A stretch of 34,076 nucleotides of DNA from JACJYC01 sp964558465 (GTDB taxonomy: Bacteria > Bacteroidota > Bacteroidia > Chitinophagales > Saprospiraceae). Position 1 is the first letter of the stretch. The number at the start of each line of letters is the position of its first letter. Location: positions 1-34,076 of the forward strand of contig CAZLEF010000074.1 of assembly GCA_964558465.1 (NCBI GenBank). The letters are read 5' to 3'. Below, one piece after another: positions 30,770-34,076 of this stretch. The translations under genes and the position numbers were made by a program. The notes beneath the pieces were generated by a model. It was given only the letters and a program-made list of their open reading frames with translations. It was not told the origin of the DNA and searched no databases.

Positions 30770-33700
30770 ATGAGTCTTTCGTCCATCAGCATACAACGAC
30801 CCGTCCTGGCAATGGTGATGTCTATCGTCATCATCCTTTTTGGCGTGATCGGCATGAGTTACCTGGGGGTGAGGGAATACCCCAGCGTCGACAACCCGAT
30901 CATCACGGTTTCCACCGTTTATGTAGGCGCCAACGCAGAGATCGTCGAGTCCCAGATCACGGAACCGATCGAGGAAGCCGTGAACGGGATATCGGGCATC
31001 CGGGCGGTCACTTCGGTAAGCCGGGACGGGGCAAGCAATGTCACGGTTGAATTCAACCTGTCGGTGGACCTGGAAACGGCCGCAAATGACGTGCGCGATA
31101 AAGTCTCTCAGGCCGTACGGCTGCTGCCGCCCGACGCCGAACGGCCCGTCGTTTCCAAAGCAGACGCCGATTCCCAACCTATTATCTTCCTCAATATACA
31201 GAGCAAACAGCGATCGCTGATGGAATTGACGGAGATTGCCAACAACGTCTTCAAAGAACGTTTGCAAACCATCGACGGGGTCAGCTCCATCCAGATATGG
31301 GGCGCCAAAACCTATTCCATGCGGCTTTGGATCGACCCTTCCAAACTGGCTGCTTACCAATTGACGCCGCTCGATGTACAAAACGCGCTTCAAAGGGAAA
31401 ATATCGAGTTGCCGTCCGGCAGTGTGGAAGGCGCTTCCACCGAACTGACCGTGCGTACCCAGGGCCGCCTGAATACGCCGGAAGAGTTTAATAACCTGAT
31501 CATCAAATCGGAACCCGGCCGCCTGGTTCGATTCCGCGACCTGGGCATTGCCGAATTGGGGCCTGAAAACCTCCGGACCAGCTTCAAACGCGACGGCATA
31601 CCCATGGTGGGCAACGCTATTATTCCGCAACCCGGTTCCAACCATATCGATATTGCCGACGAACTCTACCGCCGCCTCGAACTGATCAAAAAAGACCTTC
31701 CGACCGACATAAAGGTGGACATCGGTTTTGATAATACCACTTATATCCGTGCCTCCATTTTTGAAGTGCAGGAAACCATTTATCTGGCTTTTGGACTCGT
31801 AGTGCTGATCATTTTCCTTTTTCTGCGCGACTGGCGGACGACCGTCATCCCGGTAGTGGTTATCCCCATTTCGCTGATCGGGGCGTTTTTTATCATGTAT
31901 GCCGCCAATTTCACCATCAACGTACTCACTTTGCTGGGCATCGTCCTGGCCATTGGCATTGTGGTAGACGACGCCATCGTAGTGCTCGAAAATATTTATA
32001 CCAAAATAGAAGCCGGAATGAACCCCCTGCATGCCGCAGTTTTGGGTTCCAAAGAGATCTTTTTTGCCATAATCGCCACAACGGTAGCCCTGGCTGCCGT
32101 TTTTATGCCCGTCATTTTCCTGCAGGGCATCACCGGCCGGCTTTTCCGGGAATTCGGGATTGTGATTGCAGGAGCGGTATTGATCTCCGCTTTTGTCGCA
32201 CTCACCCTCACGCCCATGCTGTCGGCAAAGATCCTCAAAAAACGGGCCAGGGAACCCTGGTTTTACCGGGTTACCGAACCTTTTTTTGATGGCATGATCG
32301 GAGGATACCGCCGGTTGCTGGGGGGCTTTATGAAGGTGCGCTGGCTGTCTTTTATCCTGATGATCGCCACAGGGTTAATGATTTACCAATTTGGCAAAAA
32401 ACTGCCGTCCGAACTGACCCCCCTGGAAGACCGGAGCAGGTTGAGGGGCAACGCCACCGCTCCTGAAGGTTCGACTTTTGAATACATGCAGGCTTATATG
32501 GACGATCTTCTGGCCGTCACTCAGAAAAAAGTACCTGAAGCGGAAGGTATTATTACCATCACCTCTCCTGGATTCGGAGCTTCCTCAACGGTCAATACCG
32601 GCATGTTGATCATTATCCTGAAAAACCCCGAGGAAAGAGAGCGTTCGCAGCAGGATATTCTCGACAATATTATGCCCGAACTGGGTAAAATGACCGGCGC
32701 CCGCACCTTCGTCAGTCACCAGCCCAGCATCGGCGGCGGGCGGCGCGGACTTCCTGTACAGTTTGTGATCCAGGCGCCGAATTTTGATAAATTAAGAGAA
32801 GTATTGCCTCAATTCCTGGACGAAGCGAGAAAGGACCCCACCTTCAATATCGTGGATGTGGACCTGAAATTCAACAAGCCGGAGATCCAGATCGAGATCG
32901 ACCGCCAAAAAGCCCAGGATCTGGGCGTATCGGTACTGGATATTGCCCGTACCCTCCAATTGGGATTGAGCGGCCAGCGGTTCGGTTATTTCATTATGAA
33001 CGGCAAACAATACCAGGTGATTGGCCAGGTACAACGCCAGGACCGGAACGACCCGCTCGATTTGCGCACGCTGTATGTGCGGAACCGCACCGGACAAATG
33101 ATCCAGTTGGACAACGTCGTCAAACTGCAGGAACAAACCACCCCGCCCACGATCTATCGCTTCAACCGCTTTATTTCGGCTACGGTTTCGGCCGGCCTGG
33201 CCAAGGGCAAAACACTCGGCGAAGGCATCGAGGCAATGGAAAATATAAAAGCCAGATTACTGGACGACACCTACCTGACCTCCCTGTCGGGCGAATCCCG
33301 GGATTTCCAGGAAAGCTCCTCCAGCCTTGCGTTTGCTTTTGCCCTGGCGCTGATCCTGATCTACCTGGTGTTGGCCGCACAGTTCGAAAGTTTTGTGGAT
33401 CCGTTTATCATCATGTTCACGGTTCCGCTGGCCCTGGCAGGCGCGGTGATCAGCCTCAATTATTTCGGGCAGTCGTTGAACATCTTCAGCCAGATCGGCA
33501 TCATCATGCTGATCGGCCTGGTGGCCAAAAACGGGATCCTGATCGTCGAGTTTGCCAACCAGCGCAAAGACCAGGGCCTCAGCAAACTGGACGCCATCCA
33601 GGACGCTGCCGTTTCGCGTTTCCGGCCCATCCTGATGACGAGTTTTTCTACCATCCTGGGCACTTTGCCCATTGCTCTGGCGCTGGGCGCCGGCTCGGAA

Positions 33701-33877
33701 AGCCGGATATCGATGGGCATTGCCGTGATCGGCGGCCTCATCTTCTCTACTTTTCTGACGTTGTTCGTCATTCCAGGCATTTATTCCTATTTCTCCAGTT
33801 CAAAAGGAAAAAATAAAGAAATCGATATTCAGGAGATCGAACGGGAGGTGGCCGAACAGCAGCTGGCGGAGGCTTGA
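30770..33877 (+). CDS. RND multidrug efflux pump, inner-membrane permease (AcrB/HAE1 type)
   Basis: 1035 residues from the ATG at 30770 (MSLSSISIQRPVLA, the usual start); an upstream in-frame TTG at 30695 lies in the spacer hairpin and is rejected. Twelve membrane helices with two large periplasmic loops. Proton-relay residues are present: Asp400-Asp401 in TM4 (GIVVDDAIVVLENI) and Lys920 in TM10 (GLVAKNGILIVEFANQ). The PSVDNPIITVSTVYVGA porter segment is typical. It is driven by proton influx and forms a trimer with the adaptor encoded upstream. The outer-membrane channel is not seen. Substrates are not predictable. The stop codon TGA overlaps the first ATGG of a downstream repeat. Confidence 0.95.
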   Translation: MSLSSISIQRPVLAMVMSIVIILFGVIGMSYLGVREYPSVDNPIITVSTVYVGANAEIVESQITEPIEEAVNGISGIRAVTSVSRDGASNVTVEFNLSVDLETAANDVRDKVSQAVRLLPPDAERPVVSKADADSQPIIFLNIQSKQRSLMELTEIANNVFKERLQTIDGVSSIQIWGAKTYSMRLWIDPSKLAAYQLTPLDVQNALQRENIELPSGSVEGASTELTVRTQGRLNTPEEFNNLIIKSEPGRLVRFRDLGIAELGPENLRTSFKRDGIPMVGNAIIPQPGSNHIDIADELYRRLELIKKDLPTDIKVDIGFDNTTYIRASIFEVQETIYLAFGLVVLIIFLFLRDWRTTVIPVVVIPISLIGAFFIMYAANFTINVLTLLGIVLAIGIVVDDAIVVLENIYTKIEAGMNPLHAAVLGSKEIFFAIIATTVALAAVFMPVIFLQGITGRLFREFGIVIAGAVLISAFVALTLTPMLSAKILKKRAREPWFYRVTEPFFDGMIGGYRRLLGGFMKVRWLSFILMIATGLMIYQFGKKLPSELTPLEDRSRLRGNATAPEGSTFEYMQAYMDDLLAVTQKKVPEAEGIITITSPGFGASSTVNTGMLIIILKNPEERERSQQDILDNIMPELGKMTGARTFVSHQPSIGGGRRGLPVQFVIQAPNFDKLREVLPQFLDEARKDPTFNIVDVDLKFNKPEIQIEIDRQKAQDLGVSVLDIARTLQLGLSGQRFGYFIMNGKQYQVIGQVQRQDRNDPLDLRTLYVRNRTGQMIQLDNVVKLQEQTTPPTIYRFNRFISATVSAGLAKGKTLGEGIEAMENIKARLLDDTYLTSLSGESRDFQESSSSLAFAFALALILIYLVLAAQFESFVDPFIIMFTVPLALAGAVISLNYFGQSLNIFSQIGIIMLIGLVAKNGILIVEFANQRKDQGLSKLDAIQDAAVSRFRPILMTSFSTILGTLPIALALGAGSESRISMGIAVIGGLIFSTFLTLFVIPGIYSYFSSSKGKNKEIDIQEIEREVAEQQLAEA

Positions 33878-34016
33878 TGGTTTTTTACCCGCCGGAGCCC
33901 TAAGGCGAAGGAGGGCATGGTTTCATGGTTTCATGGTTTCATGGCTTTTTACCCGCCGCAGCCTTCTCCGGTCACCGGGCCACGCATGGCGTGGGAAGTT
34001 GGTGGCGAAGGCGGGC
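33877..34016 (+). repeat. Duplicated REP-A-like unit, second copy interrupted by a REP-D hairpin
   Basis: Copy 1 (33888-33915) is CCCGCC-GGA-GCC, loop CTAA, GGC-GAA-GGAGGG. Copy 2 (33952-34015) has the same arms (CCCGCC-GCA-GCC and GGC-GAA-GGCGGG), but its loop is 40 nt and contains the hairpin CCACGC-ATG-GCGTGG (33980-33994). Between them are three ATGGTTTC octamers (about 33917-33940). Both copies are preceded by ATGG, a T run and ACCCGCC. Confidence 0.8.
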
Positions 34017-34022
34017 ATGGTC

Positions 34023-34039
34023 TAGTGCCTCCGGCACTA
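34023..34039 (+). terminator. Terminator-like hairpin after the efflux genes
   Basis: TAGTGCC (34023-34029), loop TCC, GGCACTA (34033-34039), followed by AATAATTTT. Plausible intrinsic terminator 146 bp past the pump stop codon, although the T tract is broken. Confidence 0.5.
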
Positions 34040-34076
34040 AATAATTTTACGATTTCAGCGTTATAGTTCATTGACA

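Noticed and set aside
30752..32032. 426-codon open frame on the - strand
   Set aside because: Antisense to the RND pump, whose conserved motifs are unambiguous.

Overview
The window looks like a draft-assembly contig from a member of the Bacteroidota, most likely near the Saprospiria/Saprospiraceae. Evidence seen: three proteins with C-terminal type IX secretion (T9SS) sorting domains, a LytTR response regulator with an adjacent LytS-type kinase, TAnnTTTG-type -7 promoter elements, weak or absent Shine-Dalgarno sequences, and intergenic spaces full of low-complexity repeats. A 100-N scaffold gap (27830-27929) sits inside a tandem repeat. The genus-level placement is inference.

Layout. 1-3720 (minus): a carbohydrate cluster with a GH88 unsaturated glucuronyl hydrolase, a sugar-phosphate isomerase/epimerase-like TIM barrel and a Gfo/Idh/MocA oxidoreductase cut by the window edge. 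3850-5107: a Y1 (HUH) transposase flanked on both sides by matching sets of hairpin repeats, a REP/RAYT-type locus. 5232-9974: a beta-lactamase-fold serine hydrolase with a four-helix membrane tail, a GNAT acetyltransferase and a CPA2 cation/proton antiporter. 10124-11217: a LytTR regulator and a kinase whose ATPase domain has been deleted. 11566-16218: two tandem paralogous T9SS-exported beta-rich surface proteins. 16547-20039: an MscS channel and two short-chain dehydrogenases, separated by microsatellites and a 0.43-kb inverted-repeat element. 20234-23322: a YcaQ/AlkX-like DNA glycosylase, an unnamed protein with a class II aminoacyl-tRNA-synthetase-like look, and a protein resembling EAD11 fused to putAbiC, a possible anti-phage gene. 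23501-27653: a synthase-type exopolysaccharide cluster (TPR-YaiO-like outer-membrane protein, GT2 synthase, small outer-membrane barrel). 28132-33877: a T9SS cargo protein, then an RND efflux adaptor and pump.

The most unusual feature is the repeat landscape. At least four hairpin families, 7-bp arrays at four loci, compound 8/10-bp arrays at three loci, and 9- and 16-bp arrays lie between the genes. They are not placed at random: at eight genes the repeat begins at, overlaps, or supplies the stop codon. In one gene the last four codons and the stop are the repeat itself. In the transposase region, most hairpins carry a GATG (or GATA) tetranucleotide on the 5' side, and each flank reads as two repeats forward and two reversed, as expected for a self-contained REP-mobilising unit.

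No rRNA, tRNA or CRISPR array was seen. Protein family calls come from reading motifs, not from database searches.
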